Positions 46,344 to 58,221 of a DNA stretch of 64,000 nt are shown piece after piece. This stretch comes from Gaeumannomyces sp. JS-464. Lineage: Eukaryota; Ascomycota; Sordariomycetes; Magnaporthales; Magnaporthaceae. The translations under genes and the position numbers were made by a program. The notes beneath the pieces were generated by a model. That model saw nothing but the letters and a program-made list of their open reading frames with translations. It made no database searches and was not told the origin of the DNA. The stretch's first letter is position 1, and every line of letters starts with the position of its first letter. The stretch spans positions 13,225,501-13,289,500 of the forward strand of contig NGZR01000001.1 in the NCBI GenBank assembly GCA_002197995.1, in the 5' to 3' direction.

Positions 46344-48186
46344 ACGTGGTTTATTAGTAAGTGGGCTACATTAGTTAGTAAGCCACGACACGCGACCACG
46401 CGACACTTTTTCTTTCGCGACCAATTTCTCCGCCCATAACAATATTAATAGGAAACGACGAAAGCCGGGTAATGCTTACCTTTCGGGCTTTACAATCAAA
46501 CATACGGGAAGTTGCAAAAATCTATTCGGTCGCGAAAATGACTTTAACGCGTCGAAAGCGGGGCCTACCTGCTTAACGCGACACTATGCCCGAATTACGG
46601 AAATTAACGAAATCCGAAAAGGAAACGCTTGTTAAATACATACTCGAGCTGGATTTTCGCGCATTCCCTCCTTGGCATTTTGGTGTTAAAAATATAGCCA
46701 ACCGACTGCTCGCCGAACGCGACGCGGGTACCGTCGGCAAACGCTGGGTCGAAAGGTTCGTTAAACGCCGCTCGAAGCTCGGCACGCGCTGGATTCGAAA
46801 GTACGATTACTAAAAGGCCAAATGCGAAAATTTTAAGCTCGTTTTTGCCTAATTCGACTTTATGCGGAATATTATGGCCAAATATGGCATTTTGGATAAC
46901 GACATTTACAATTTCGATAAAACCGGTTTTTTTATAGGCATAATCGCCGCCGTTATGGTTATTATAATATTAAAAGGCCGTAGTAAAGCAAAACTGGTTT
47001 AGTTTAGCAACCGGGAATGGGCTATAATTATTTAAAAGGTTAACAATTGCGGCTGGGCAATCCCCCTTTTTATTATCGTTAAAAGGCAGTATTATTTGGC
47101 TAATTGGTATTCGGAAACCGACTTTCTACGCGATTAAATTATTATAACGAATTTTAACGGGTGGATTACGAACGAGCTCGGTTTAAAATGGATCCAGCAT
47201 TTCGATAAACATATAGCATCGCGCGCAAATGGCTTTTATCGTTTGTTAATGCTAAACGGCTACGAAAGCCACCATTCGACGGATTTTAAGCTTTATTGCC
47301 AAAAACATAACATTATTACGCTTTGCATACCTCCGCATTCGTTTTATTTCTTTTAACCGCTTAACGTTAAATGCTTTAACCCGTTAAAAAAAGCGTACGG
47401 TTAATAAATCGAAAACCTAATAAGGTTATACGTTAACCACGTAACTAAAGTCGAGTTTTTTTCGGCGTTTAAAACGGCATTTTTTACCTTTATAACCGAA
47501 AGAAACATTTAAAAAGGCTTTCGAAAAGCTGGCTTTGCTTCATTTAATCCGGATTCGGTTTTAAAAAAGCTAAATGTAAAGCTACGAACTTTAACTCCCC
47601 CGAAAAAGCCTTTAAACAACGCCGAACCTTGGACTTTTAAAACGCCCCAAATAGTTAAGAACGCAACTTCGCAATCCGAACATATTAAAGCTCGGATTTC
47701 CAATTACCGGAGCAGCTTTCCGTTACCCATGCTATCGGCTGTAAACCAATTAACGAAAAGGGTTAAGGCAATTATGCATCGGGTTAACCTTTTAAAAGAA
47801 AAAGTGCTTTAAATTACGAAAGGCGAACGAAGCGCTAAGCAAACGCCGGAAGGTTAAAAAAACACGTGTTCGATAAGGAAGGTTACATATTATCGAAAAG
47901 GTACGAAATGCTTTAAACCAGGAAAAGCTGGATGGATAGTTATAGTAAAAAATGCGCGATTATGGGGGTTAAAAAAAAAGAGCGACGACGATTCGTCGGC
48001 GATGTGGCACTTGCGGCAAAACCGGACACAATGCGCGCATGAGGAAGTAAAAACGTCCGATATATACAGTTCCAAGTAGTTTAAATGGATTTTTGGCGTT
48101 ATTGGGTTGGCATGCGCGTCGATTAATTAAAGGTCGGGGTGTCGTGGCCTATTAACTAATGTGGTTTACTTATTAATAAACCACGT
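46344..48186 (+). mobile_element. Fot1/pogo-like DNA transposon, copy 2
   Basis: A 1843-bp element flanked by TA (46342-46343, 48187-48188). Its terminal inverted repeats are nearly 50 bp long, start ACGTGGTTTATTARTAAGT, and include GCCACGACAC. Same family as 43144-45003, opposite orientation. Confidence 0.88.
46586..48073 (+). pseudogene. Fot1-like transposase (CENP-B HTH plus DDE_1), RIP-inactivated
   Basis: MPELRKLTKSEKETLVKYIL opens the HTH part, then GVKNIANRLLAERDAGTVGK. The catalytic region follows: YNFDKTGFFIGI, NREWAIII, LLMLNGYESHHSTDF, LCIPPHSFYFF and LNVKCFNPLKKAYG, then a Lys-rich tail. In active relatives the motifs are FDETGF and DGHxSH. Here Glu has become Lys (AAA at 46919-46921) and the catalytic Asp has become Asn (AAC at 47255-47257), both G-to-A changes. 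Stops are TAA or TAG. Length is about 495 codons, near normal. Confidence 0.85.
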
Positions 48187-48188
48187 TA

Positions 48189-48797
48189 TAATTACTTTAT
48201 TTTTAACGCTATAAAAAAAACCGGTAATTTTTATACTTATTAATTAAAAATTAAAGTTTTAGTAAACTTTTTAACTATTAATAAGCAAAGCTTAATATTG
48301 TACTCCGCTATTAAATCCTTTTTTAAAGCATTAAAAGCAAACTACGAGCGCTATTTTATAAAGCTTTTTTTTTAATAATGGAAAAAAAAGTAAATACGGC
48401 GTTAAAAGCTTAGCTTAAACGTAAAAGCACAGCATTTAATTCGTCGAACCTTTATAACCACGGTTAAAATGACTTATTAAAACGCATTATTCGGGTGATT
48501 TTAAATAGGTTTAAAGCTACAATTAACGCGGTTAGCTTGCCGTTTTATTTTTAATGCTACATTTAACTTTTAATACTTATACTAATAAATGCTACGGCGG
48601 TTACTAATAAAAAAGTTAGCCTTTACTAAAACTTTTATAACGAAATAAAACCTGGTTTTTTTTAAAAGCTTATTTTAAGCCACTATTAAAAAATTAATAC
48701 CCACGCGAAGGTTTTAAATCTTTTAAAGTATAAGGTAAAATTAAAAAAACTAGCTATTAAAACGGAACTTGTTAAGCTTTTTAAAGCTTTAAATAAA
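48189..48797 (+). mobile_element. Ty1/copia relic, segment 3
   Basis: AT-rich, stop-rich continuation between the Fot1-like element and the target duplication of the complete copia element. No motif is readable. It is assigned to the relic by position, since its right end abuts a clean insertion site. Confidence 0.4.
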
Positions 48798-48802
48798 ACT
48801 AT

Positions 48803-49038
48803 TATTAATCCACGTGATTTAGCGCGTGCATTTAAAAAAGGCCCACGTTTCGTAAAGCTGCAAGCTTACGGGCCGTGCGTTTTTACGAGCTTACAAAAAG
48901 GGATTTTATAATCCCTTTCCTGTAATTAAATTCCTACACAAACATGCATTACTACAAACACCAGTTCCAAATTTATAAATTTTTATTCTTTCCTTTTAAA
49001 AGATTTCCGTACTTACAAAAGTACCACTTTTATTAACA
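48803..49038 (+). repeat. 5' LTR of the complete copia element
   Basis: Starts TATTAATCCACG (TG changed to TA) and ends TTATTAACA. It pairs base by base in length with 56123-56358. Most differences are C/T or G/A. Confidence 0.92.
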
Positions 49039-49362
49039 CTAATTAGTGTTGCTTAAAAAGGCAATATAAATAGCAAGGTAATAGATTTAAACGTTTAATA
49101 CCTTTTTCGAAAAAGCGATTAGGTTAACGTAAAAGTTTAAAAGTAGAGGAATCGAATTCCACTGCTCGGTAACGCGTTATACGGGAGTCGATTACGCATT
49201 AAAAGCACCTTTTTATTGCAAGCGATTGGACTTTTGTTTATAAGATTTAAATAACTGTAAAAAGGGCGTTACGTAATCCTTTTAAGCACTTTTTTGCGTT
49301 AAGCGATTGGACTTTTGGATCGATTACTTAAACGATATTACTCGTCCCCCCCCACCGATAAC

Positions 49363-51210
49363 ATGTCCGATATTTCGGAATAATAAACGGCAAAAAAGCT
49401 TAGCAATAAGCAAAAAATGATTATAAAAAGCGCATTAGTAACATTCGACCTCCCCAAATCCTTCGCAAAAAACATCGATATGCCCCTTTTATTAAAACCA
49501 TTATATAGTTTCGAAAAATTATTAAACCAGGCTTTTATCGCTCGCCGGAACGTATGGATGTTTAAAGCATTGCTTTTTTACGGTAATACATATAGCGATA
49601 ACCTTTTAAGCAACGTACTCGAAAATTACGCGGGGTGGGAAGCAAAGCACTTTAACGACTTCGATTTACGGATTACCCGCGTTTTTAAAAAGCATTTGGA
49701 AAATTATAGGATTCCCGTACCCGGCTTACCAAAAGGAAAGCTTAGCGAAAGCATTATGCAAGTTATGCGATGGGAGTTAGTTTTTAGGATAACAATTCCT
49801 ATTATAAGATTACACTTTTTTGCTTTCCAAAATCGCATAACCCTTTTAAAGGCCAATCCCCCGATTACTGCTACAAATGCCTTTAAAATAATGCGACCCG
49901 CCATTTCGTTAGCGAAGCTTACCGCCGAGCAATAAACTCGCGGAAATGAAATTTAAAAATCGCCAAAACGCTAAACCAGGGCTTTATTTCGTTTTTATCG
50001 AAACTTTTTTACCTTTTCTATAAATAAGGTCCTAAAGCCCCCACTTTTTCTTTTATTAGAAATTACCGTTTTCGAAAACGTACCGATCTTTTAAGCAACC
50101 AAACCACCGCTTTTATACCTTTTGCAACCCCTTTTTTTACCCGAAACCGCACCGATCCCTTAAGCAACCAATTCTTAGCTCCAACGAACATTTAACCTAC
50201 GCATATACAAAGGTCCTATTATAAGCAATACATAAAGCAAAAGAATTGTAGGAAAACTATTTAGCCGATCGATGGATTACAAAATGTGAAAACATTACGT
50301 CCCCGATATAAAACCCCGGCGCTTGCGAAGTTATTATATAAATAACTTCCTTTTAAAAAGGTGCTTAACGCCGCCGTCGATAAAAGTTTAATAAAGGCAT
50401 TCCAAAGCGCGTAGGATAAAAAGTACAGCTATTTCGGTGATTTATACGATATTTTGGACGATAAAATCTTGTTTTTCGCAACCATATGCGAGATTTTCGA
50501 AATACCCTTTTCACAGTTTTATGCGATTTTTTTAGGCATTTTAAAGTAAAGCAAAGCAATGGTATACCCGGTATATCGGGTATGGCTTTACCTTTCGAAA
50601 AATTTATATAATCCTTAAAGCGCATTTTAATACCGAGGTTAACCGATTATTGTATTATACAAATTAAAGCTCGATCATTTTCCAAATAATCCGTTTAAAA
50701 ATCGTTAACGTAAACAAATTTAATATGGAGGTTTTGCAAGCTTTTTTAAATAAATTGCAAAATTGCTAACGCGTTTTCGGACCTTCCTATTAAAACGAAA
50801 ACCAGCTAATTGCAAGCATTTTAAAAGCAATTTAAAGCGTGCCGGAGTTTAAAACCGTTTTTATAAATCCTAATAGGACTTTTAAAGGTTTATCTTTCCA
50901 GTTTAAAAGTATAATGCGAGTGGAAGAAAACGCACGACCCCCCGGCATTTATTTTATAAAACGGAAGTTTAAAAATTATAAGGATTGCAAAAGGGATAAT
51001 AAAAGTCGAAACCGAGCATATAAACCTAAATTTTTCCGATTAAGCTTTTATTTACGCCTATATATACGCGGTTATTGGATTTGCAAAAAGCCGGATTGCA
51101 AATCGATACGCCACTTTTTTAAAAATAACGACGATTTAAAAAACAGTGGAAAGCATAAAAAAAGGCATAAAAAAAACCACGCAAAAAATATACCCAATTC
51201 CTCGCATTAG
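49363..51210 (+). pseudogene. Copia gag with zinc knuckle
   Basis: An ATG at 49363 (MSDISE) is in frame with the longer open stretch from 49417 (ALVTFDLPKSFAKNIDMPLL..., GKLSESIMQVMRW). Two TAA codons early in the frame look like former CAA. The second open stretch 50839-51210 carries a knuckle, GYWICKKPDCKSIRHFFK, matching the CxxCxxxxCxSxxH type of fungal copia Gag, with a Lys-rich tail (KHKKRHKKNHAKN). Gag coats the RNA in the particle. Start chosen as the first ATG in frame after the LTR and leader. Confidence 0.7.
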
Positions 51211-51239
51211 TGGAGCCCGAAAGCACCGACGAAGAGGAA

Positions 51240-54200
51240 TAGCTATTTTTTAATTTTAATAATTAAAAAACAAAGGAAAAGGAGGATTATAAAAGCAGCT
51301 ACTTTATAACCTTCGCTACGGCCGCGTACCTAATTAAAAAGGCTTTTACTTACCGCATTTATAAGCGTTAAAACTCGGGATTTGGCAAACTTTACTCTTA
51401 TGTTTTTACGGATTAGGTATTAGTTTAATATAAAATTCGAGGCATTAAGCAATGGCAAGGGATTTTTCCGGATATAAGTGCAGCAATAACCTTTACGGCC
51501 GGAAAGGATTAAGTTTACGCATTTTAACGCTATAGGCCAAATTTCGTCGTTAATACAAACGGGCATAAAAAACGCGTGATTTTCGGATTAGGAAAAGCTG
51601 TTTTTAATATCGGAAAAATTACTATTCCGATTTTAATCGGCCAAATTACGTTTTTCGTAATTCCAATTTCGACCCTTTTTTTGCTGTGCTTTGCAAATAT
51701 GGATGTATTACACGTTTACTTAAATAATACGCGTAACGAGCTTATAAAAAACGACGGTACGCGCGTCCCGATTATGAAAAGGCACGGCCACTTTTGGTTT
51801 TTTTTTAACGACGTTACTTACGTTACGACGGCAATTAGCTTTATAACGGAAATAGAAATCGCGGGAGCAGTTTTCCTTACGAGGCTAAGCTAAAGCGTAT
51901 GTATAAGCGTTTTAAACACTCATTTGTCGATAAACTTTAAAACGTTTTAAAACGTGCAAAGCACGAGGTTAATCGCAACGCTTTCGTAATAATTAACCGA
52001 ATGTGCCATTTTTATTAAAAAAAGAGTTTTGCATTATAACGCTTTCGATTTAAACTTTAAAACGATATCGATTTTAACCACGAAATAATCGCAAACGTGT
52101 TTTACATCGATTATAAACCAGTTTTTTACGTAATCGATGCGAGCATAGCTTTTAATACTGCAGCGCTTTTTAAAAACATGTCGGCAAAAAAAACGTAAAA
52201 AGCTTTTAAACGGTGCTAAATCGACGTTTATTTAAAGCCTTTTAACGTGATTTTTTACGATGCCGGTACCAATTTCGCCGCGAGCGAATTTTAAGCAAAA
52301 GCAAAGCTTTTTAGGATTATTTATAGGCAGGTTTTAATCGAAGCGCATTGGTTAATCGGTAAAATTAAAAAATATTACGCCCTTTTACGCCGGGCTTTTG
52401 ATATTATCCGATAAGAGTGCCTAACTATGCATTTCGAATTAGTGCTTTAAAAAGCAGTAAAAGCCGTAAACGATACGGCCGGCTTTAACGGACTTGTTTT
52501 TACATTGCTCGTTTTTGGAGCAATGTTTCGAATTAATAACGAATCGCTACCTTTATAAACCTAGGTATAAAAAGCCGCTGCAAATAAAAATGCCATAATA
52601 AAAATCCGGATTTTACACGATAAGTAACGTGTGTAAAAAGCACTGGCTATATGCAATAAACTAAATATAAAACGGGTGTTTCCGAGCTCCCTGGCTTTAG
52701 GAAGCGAGGTTTTAATATTCCGGGAAAAAAACGGATAGTAAGGCCTTTATAAGGTCCTATTTATAACAAACACGTTAATTACGGTGGAAACGATTAACAG
52801 CAACGCGACTTTTAAAAGCACGGTGGTTAAACCTTATTATAAAGCAGAAAAACCTATCGTGTAAAAATCCGAAAAGCAGCTAGCACCTTTTAAATACCCT
52901 AAGCCCGAATAGCCAAAACGCCGAGGAAACCCCCGAAAAAAAAGGCCGCAAAATAGCAAAATAAAAAGCCCTAAAATTAAACAACCATTTTGCTTAAAAT
53001 TATTATATTACCCAAGGTTTTTAATAAACGAGGCCGCTTTATAAAAACGCATAATTAGCAGTTGCAATAAGACGAAGCTTTCGGCAAATGCATACGACGT
53101 TTTTAAGCGCTAAAAAGTACTAATCCTATTAGTTAGCGATTCGATTTAAACAAAAAGGCAAAATCACAGCCCGGTTTACCATTTAAGCAATTAACCTAAT
53201 AAAAATTGGACGTATTTATCGGCGTTAAAATAATTAAGCCGATTATTGGAAAAACTTTTAACGGAGTTACGATGTTTGGATTACGGATTATAAACGAGGT
53301 AAAAGGGCAAACTTTAAAGCCTTTTAAAAATCGAGATTTATAGCTATAGGATATAACGACGAGGAGAAATATAACATTTTTACGCAATTTTTTACGATTA
53401 TAAAATGCAATTAACGATTAATCTTAACAATCGCATTATCGCTTACGTTTATAAAGTTTAATTTAATAATCCGAAATATTAGTTAAGCGTATACCTAATT
53501 GGAATTAAAACTGCAAAAAAACGTTTTCCTGCGCTTATTTAAAGAGTTATTAGCATGGTTTAAACCGGGCACGTTATTTAAAATAATTAAGCCTTTTTAC
53601 GGGATTGCGGAATTAGGTTTGCATTGGTTCGTTACTTATTAAAAGCATTATAAAAAGCGTTTAAATTGCCAAACGTCGAGCTACGATTTTTGCTTACTTA
53701 TTTCGGAAAGCGGACAAAGCTTTGGGATTGTAAGTATGCAAATAAACGACATTTTGAATTTTAAAAATCCGGATTTTTTAATAAAAAAAGAATTAGCGAT
53801 TTAGGACATAGGCTTTCGTGCAAAACCGAAATCGATTTTTAAGCCGGGAGACGAAGCCGACTTTAACGGGTGCAAAATCCTAATAAAAGATTATAAACTC
53901 GAAGTTCGACAAAAGAAATAAAGTAAAAAGCTTAAGCTAATAAAAACCGATTTAAAAAGCTTAAGCTATAAATATGTCGTTTAAAAAGCTTAAAGCGCAT
54001 ATATTAGTTCCATGTGCCAACCGAAAGCCGCATTCGATTATTCCGTAGCGGCGTAAGCTAAAAACCCGGGATAAAAAAACGTGGTTAAACTAAACAAAAG
54101 GATTAAATAGTAAATCGATAACGCATAAAAAAGGTTAAAGTACGTTTTATTGGATTTGTAAAAAACTAACCTTTACGCTTTCGTGGACGGATTATTCGCA

Positions 54201-54720
54201 AACAATTTAAACCTAAATTTACAAATCGGGTTCGTAATTGTATTGGGTAATAAAAAATCCGACGATTAAAAAACCAGCTTTTAGCTAATCGGAAACATTT
54301 TATATTAAACGTTAGTTAAATACAAAAGGGTTACGAAAAGCGTTTTCGCAAATGAGATTTACGGGATGGTTAGCGGGTTTAATGCAGCTTACGTTTTTAA
54401 TTTAACGTTCGTAACGATTTTTAAAAAGCTAAACCAAAAAGCCCCGAAATTAATAATTTGCACCGATAGCTTTTCGCTATATTAATGCCTTATATAGTTG
54501 GGCATAATAGCGGAAAAAAGGCTTATAATCGATGTTATAGCATTTAAGGAATTTTACGAAAGCCGCGAAATCGACGAAATCCGTTGGATCGCAAAATTAA
54601 ATAATCCGGCAAACGCGATAACTAAAAATTAGCTAAATAAAGCTTTGGAAGATTTAATTACAAGCAATACGATAACGGTACAAATCGAAGGTTGGGTAAA
54701 GCGCGAAAAACAATAAAAAA
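51240..54720 (+). pseudogene. Copia pol (protease, integrase, RT, RNase H), RIP-inactivated
   Basis: The readable order is a protease-like stretch (FGLGKAVFNIGKITIPILIG, FLLCFANMDVLHVYLNN), a degraded integrase zinc region (KRMYKRFKHSFVDKL), integrase core pieces (YIDYKPVFYVIDAS), the RT box SMQINDIL (IND at 53742-53750, QTDD in relatives), KRVTKSVFANEIYGMVSGF, then the RNase H end (LIICTDSFSLY...IDEIRWIAKLNNPANAITKN). It ends at VQIEGWVKREKQ near 54715. The RT change is Asp to Asn, G-to-A. Frame is largely continuous apart from TAA/TAG stops. Confidence 0.8.
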
Positions 54721-54799
54721 AAGCGAAGAAAAACGGTTAAAATCGATTTGTTATAACCTAAAAATGGCTAATAATGTAACTAAAAAAAACGAAATTACT

Positions 54800-55640
54800 A
54801 AAACGCTAAAATAACCGGAAAACAATCCCACGAACGATTATCCTAAGCTTTAGGAAAAACCTTTACCATTGCCGGACATATTACCAGCTTATTTGTTAAT
54901 ATTATTAGCACTTTTATCCTTTTTTCCTTTTTTGGCCATTTTTTCGTTTTTATCCTTGTTATCGTTAGGAGCTCCAAATAGGCTGTTTTTTGCTTTTAAA
55001 AACGCCGTATCGAATATACGTTAAACGGCAACGCGGCCCGCCGTTTTCCGTTTAATAGCACTTATTTTAATAAAATTAGCGTTAATTTTACCGGCTTATT
55101 TATCCTTTTTAAAAAGAATTATATATTTGGTAGTGGTGCGTTATTTCGCGAAATCCTAAAAATAGCTAAAGCACGGTTAACAAAGCATTAAAGCAATTAA
55201 ACAAAAAATTAGCTATTATACCTTATTAATAATAGTTTCGCGAAAGTATTTAGTTATAAACTTTTTGGTTAAAGCTATTGCGATTTTAAAATTACGGTCG
55301 TTAGCGCAAAAGATTAGCAAACCAAAGCCTAAAAGATCACTTACACCCGCTAGCACGAATAACCAAAAGCATAGGACCAGCAACGGTTGCTAACCGGTTT
55401 AGTGTTAAAGCACCTAATTTTATCGGATTTGCCGGCCAAAAGAAAGTTAAAGCAATTTAAGCATAAAAACGATTTTTATTTGCCTTTTGCAAAGCGCGGG
55501 CGAGCAAAGGATTTGCCTTTTCCCTTTTTGGCACGAGTTTTTTTAACGCCACTGTTTGGGACCGTTTTAACGCCAACTTAACCTTTTTTAACGGATTTGC
55601 CTTTGCTAGCTCCTTTAAAGCGAGTGGACACCATCGCGGC
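54800..55640 (-). pseudogene. Antisense ORF relic between copia pol and 3' LTR
   Basis: On the minus strand an ATG at about 55628-55630 opens MVSTRFKGASKGKSVKKG, then a single TAA, then VGVKTVPNSGVKKTRAKKGK and GKSFARP, basic like a nucleic-acid-binding tail, ending at a TAA. After a frame change or possible intron, a second protein-like stretch follows down to about 54820 (ANDRNFKIAIALTKKFITKY, ISAIKRKTAGRVAV, GAPNDNKDKNEKMAKKGKKD, AGNMSGNGKGFS). Stops inside it are TAA/TAG at positions where Gln would fit. The plus strand gives only hydrophobic chance text. No family recognised. Confidence 0.4.
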
Positions 55641-56122
55641 AATTAGTCGAGCAGCAGAACAGTAAAGCAGAAATCGGCAAACAGGCAGGCAGGCAGCGGG
55701 GATATCGATATTTGTAATTGTAAAAATCAAATTCCAAATTACAACGATTAAGGCCTACGGCTTTTAAAATATCCCAGGCCTTTTAAATTATCCTTCCGAT
55801 TTGCTTTTTCCTATTACACCGATTAGCACGCACACGGCCCAATAGATTTTTATTAAGTTTATTCACTGCTATTATGCGCATTTAATTCGGCATTACTTAA
55901 TCCTACGAGCGTTTAACCAAATATTGCCTTACTTTTTATTGTTCCTATTTACAGTCCTTATTTACAGTTTTTACCGATATTTAGCATAGTCCCTTTGCCT
56001 TTTTTCCTTTGTTTTTAAAGCAGGTTACCAAATCCGGATTCCTTTGTTATTAGTATTGTGAAATCCCGGGATTTGGAAAACGAGCATTTACCGATGCACG
56101 CGTTTAAAGAAAGAATTGCCAG

Positions 56123-56358
56123 TGTTAATCCACGTAATTTAGCGCGTGCATTTAAAAAGGGCCTACGCCTCGTAAAGCTGCAGGCTTACGGGCCGTGCGC
56201 TCCCACGAGCTTATAAAAGGGGATTTTGTAATCCCTTTCCTGTAATTAAATTCCTATATAAATATGCATTACTACAAACACCAGTTCCAGATTTATAAAT
56301 CTTTGTTTTTTCCTTTTAGGAAATTTCCGTGCTTACAAAAGTACCACTCCTACTAACA
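56123..56358 (+). repeat. 3' LTR of the complete copia element
   Basis: Starts TGTTAATCCACG and ends CTACTAACA, followed by the target duplication ACTAT. Less mutated than the 5' copy. Confidence 0.92.
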
Positions 56359-56363
56359 ACTAT

Positions 56364-56841
56364 TGTATTTATAAATACGTTTAACCGTAATGCAGTATAT
56401 AAAACCTTAACAATTAAAATATTAAAAAGGGTAATAATAGAAAATTTCGTTTTAAAAAGGGAAAGGATTTTAAAAAGGGTTATTATTAAAAACCTTGTTA
56501 AAAAAGGCATTAAAACAACTAGTGTTTTTAACCCCGATAGCGATTTTAAAAGCGAAATGGAAATCGATTTTTAAAAAAATTAAAAACCTATAAGTATTTT
56601 AACAGCTTTGTTATTAAACTTTGTAAACAAGCCTTTTAAACCTATTTATCCCACTATTTAACGTTTTAAAAGTATAACAGTTATAACGCTATTAACGCGT
56701 AAAATACCGGTAATTACAATAAATAAATGCTTATTAACGATAATATCGGAAATATTTTAAAAAAAGCACCTTTTATTTTAAACCAAATAAACGTTAATAA
56801 ATTTGTTTAATATATTTTTTACAAAGCAAAACAAGTACAAC
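56364..56841 (+). mobile_element. Ty1/copia relic, segment 4
   Basis: The plus strand reads VFINTFNRNAVYKTLTIKIL and, after stops, KPFKPIYPTI and VITLLTRKIPVITINKCLL, similar in style to the integrase-RT linker of copia polyproteins. The text resumes in the same orientation after the Tc1-like insertion, at 58222. Confidence 0.5.
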
Positions 56842-56843
56842 TA

Positions 56844-58219
56844 GTGTTAAAAAGTTTCCGTTTACCCCACTTTTAACCATTTACCCCGATAATAACCACG
56901 CTACTTTAACTGCACAATTTATAACGAAAAGTAGTTAAATTTGCATTTAAATACATTTATTAAAATGCTAAACTTTTAAAGTTTAATATTTGGTACACCA
57001 GCCCCGTGCAGCCCGCAACGCGGCTACTTTTCGTAGCATTCCGTCGAAAAAGCTATTAATAAACCTTTGTGGGACTGCCTCCCACGCCGCGACGATTGCA
57101 GTATAAAATTTCGCTCGATCCGCGTCGTTTTTTTAAGTAAATGCAATTCGGGGTTATCTTTACGCAGGATTTGCTTAACAAGTTTTTAAACGTGTTTAAT
57201 AGGGTTTATATCCGGGTTGTAAAACGGCTATTTAATTGGATTTATCCCGTAAAGCTTAAACCACTTTTTAGTCGTTGCAAACGTATAAATACGTGTATTA
57301 TCCTGCTGGAAAAAACGCGGGTTGCGCTTTTTTAAACCCGAAACTTTTAAAACACGTGTATATAACCACGTTATATAGCCGTTTTTTTAAAAGTAGGGTC
57401 CCTTGTTATAAGTACCAAAAAAAACCTTCCACCTTTTTAAATAAAGCCGTAATACATTTGGGAAAGCGTAAATTTAACGTGCGATTTCGGTTCGACAAAA
57501 CGGCGTTCGTACTTTTGCTTAAAAAGTTAAAAAAACCATTTATTTGCAACTTTGTTAAAGTGTTTTTAAAAGTAACTTTGTTAAAAATCCCTTTTATTTT
57601 CGTTAGTTAAAAGCTTTACAAATATACCAATTTTAAAACTACGTACTTTACTTAATTCGTCCTTTTTTCCCTGCTAAGTAAATGCAAAAGTACGGCGGTA
57701 AGCTGCATTAACTAGGTTTAAGATAATCCGCTTAACAAAGCGCTATTTGCGCGAGTATTCGCGGGGCAAATTTAACCGAAAAGTATTGCAATACACCGGA
57801 GTAAAGCACAGCTTTCTAAGCTTGTAATACCGCATTCCGGGTTAGCGTTTAACCGTTATTAGGATATATCGCTTTTAAAAGGGCGTAAGCTTTTTAAAAG
57901 TGCTAAAACGAGGTAAAAAAATAAAAGGTTTTATAAGTTTTAAAGCGATTAATCGTATCGCAAATAGTGGCGCGTTAATAGCTAAATAGGCGGGTTAACT
58001 CGAATTTGGAAACGCTAATCGCAGCTTAGCTATAAATGGTCGCACGAGTTTCCGGAGTTAATTTTTGGCCTTTTTAACGGTTTGCCGTTAGATTAAGCCT
58101 AAAAGCACGCATAACGGCTAACATTTAACGAAGTTGTAAAAGAAAAAAAAAAAGGAAGGTTTAAATACGTAACGCGACGCGTTTTTATAAAAGTGGGGTG
58201 GACGGAAACTTTTTAACAC
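56844..58219 (-). mobile_element. Tc1/mariner-like element, RIP-mutated copy
   Basis: 1376 bp between TA dinucleotides (56842-56843, 58220-58221), with inverted termini GTGTTAAAAAGTTTCCGT...ACCCCACTTTT. The internal sequence aligns in order and orientation with the less mutated Tc1-like copy at 62850-64000. Shared pieces include CTGCCTCCCACGCCGC versus CTGCCTCCCAAGCAGC and GGTTTATATCCGGGTTGTAAA versus GGTTTAAATCAGGCTGTAAA. The transposase would be on the minus strand and is full of stops. Confidence 0.85.
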
Positions 58220-58221
58220 TA

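Larger units (their letters stand above)
48803..56358 (+). mobile_element. Structurally complete Ty1/copia retrotransposon
   Basis: A 7556-bp element with two LTRs of exactly 236 bp (48803-49038, 56123-56358), flanked by the 5-bp duplication ACTAT (48798-48802 and 56359-56363). Order on the plus strand: gag, protease, integrase, RT, RNase H, then an unusual 1.3-kb tail before the 3' LTR. All open frames are broken by TAA/TAG, so it is RIP-inactivated. It sits inside the copia relic. Confidence 0.93.
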
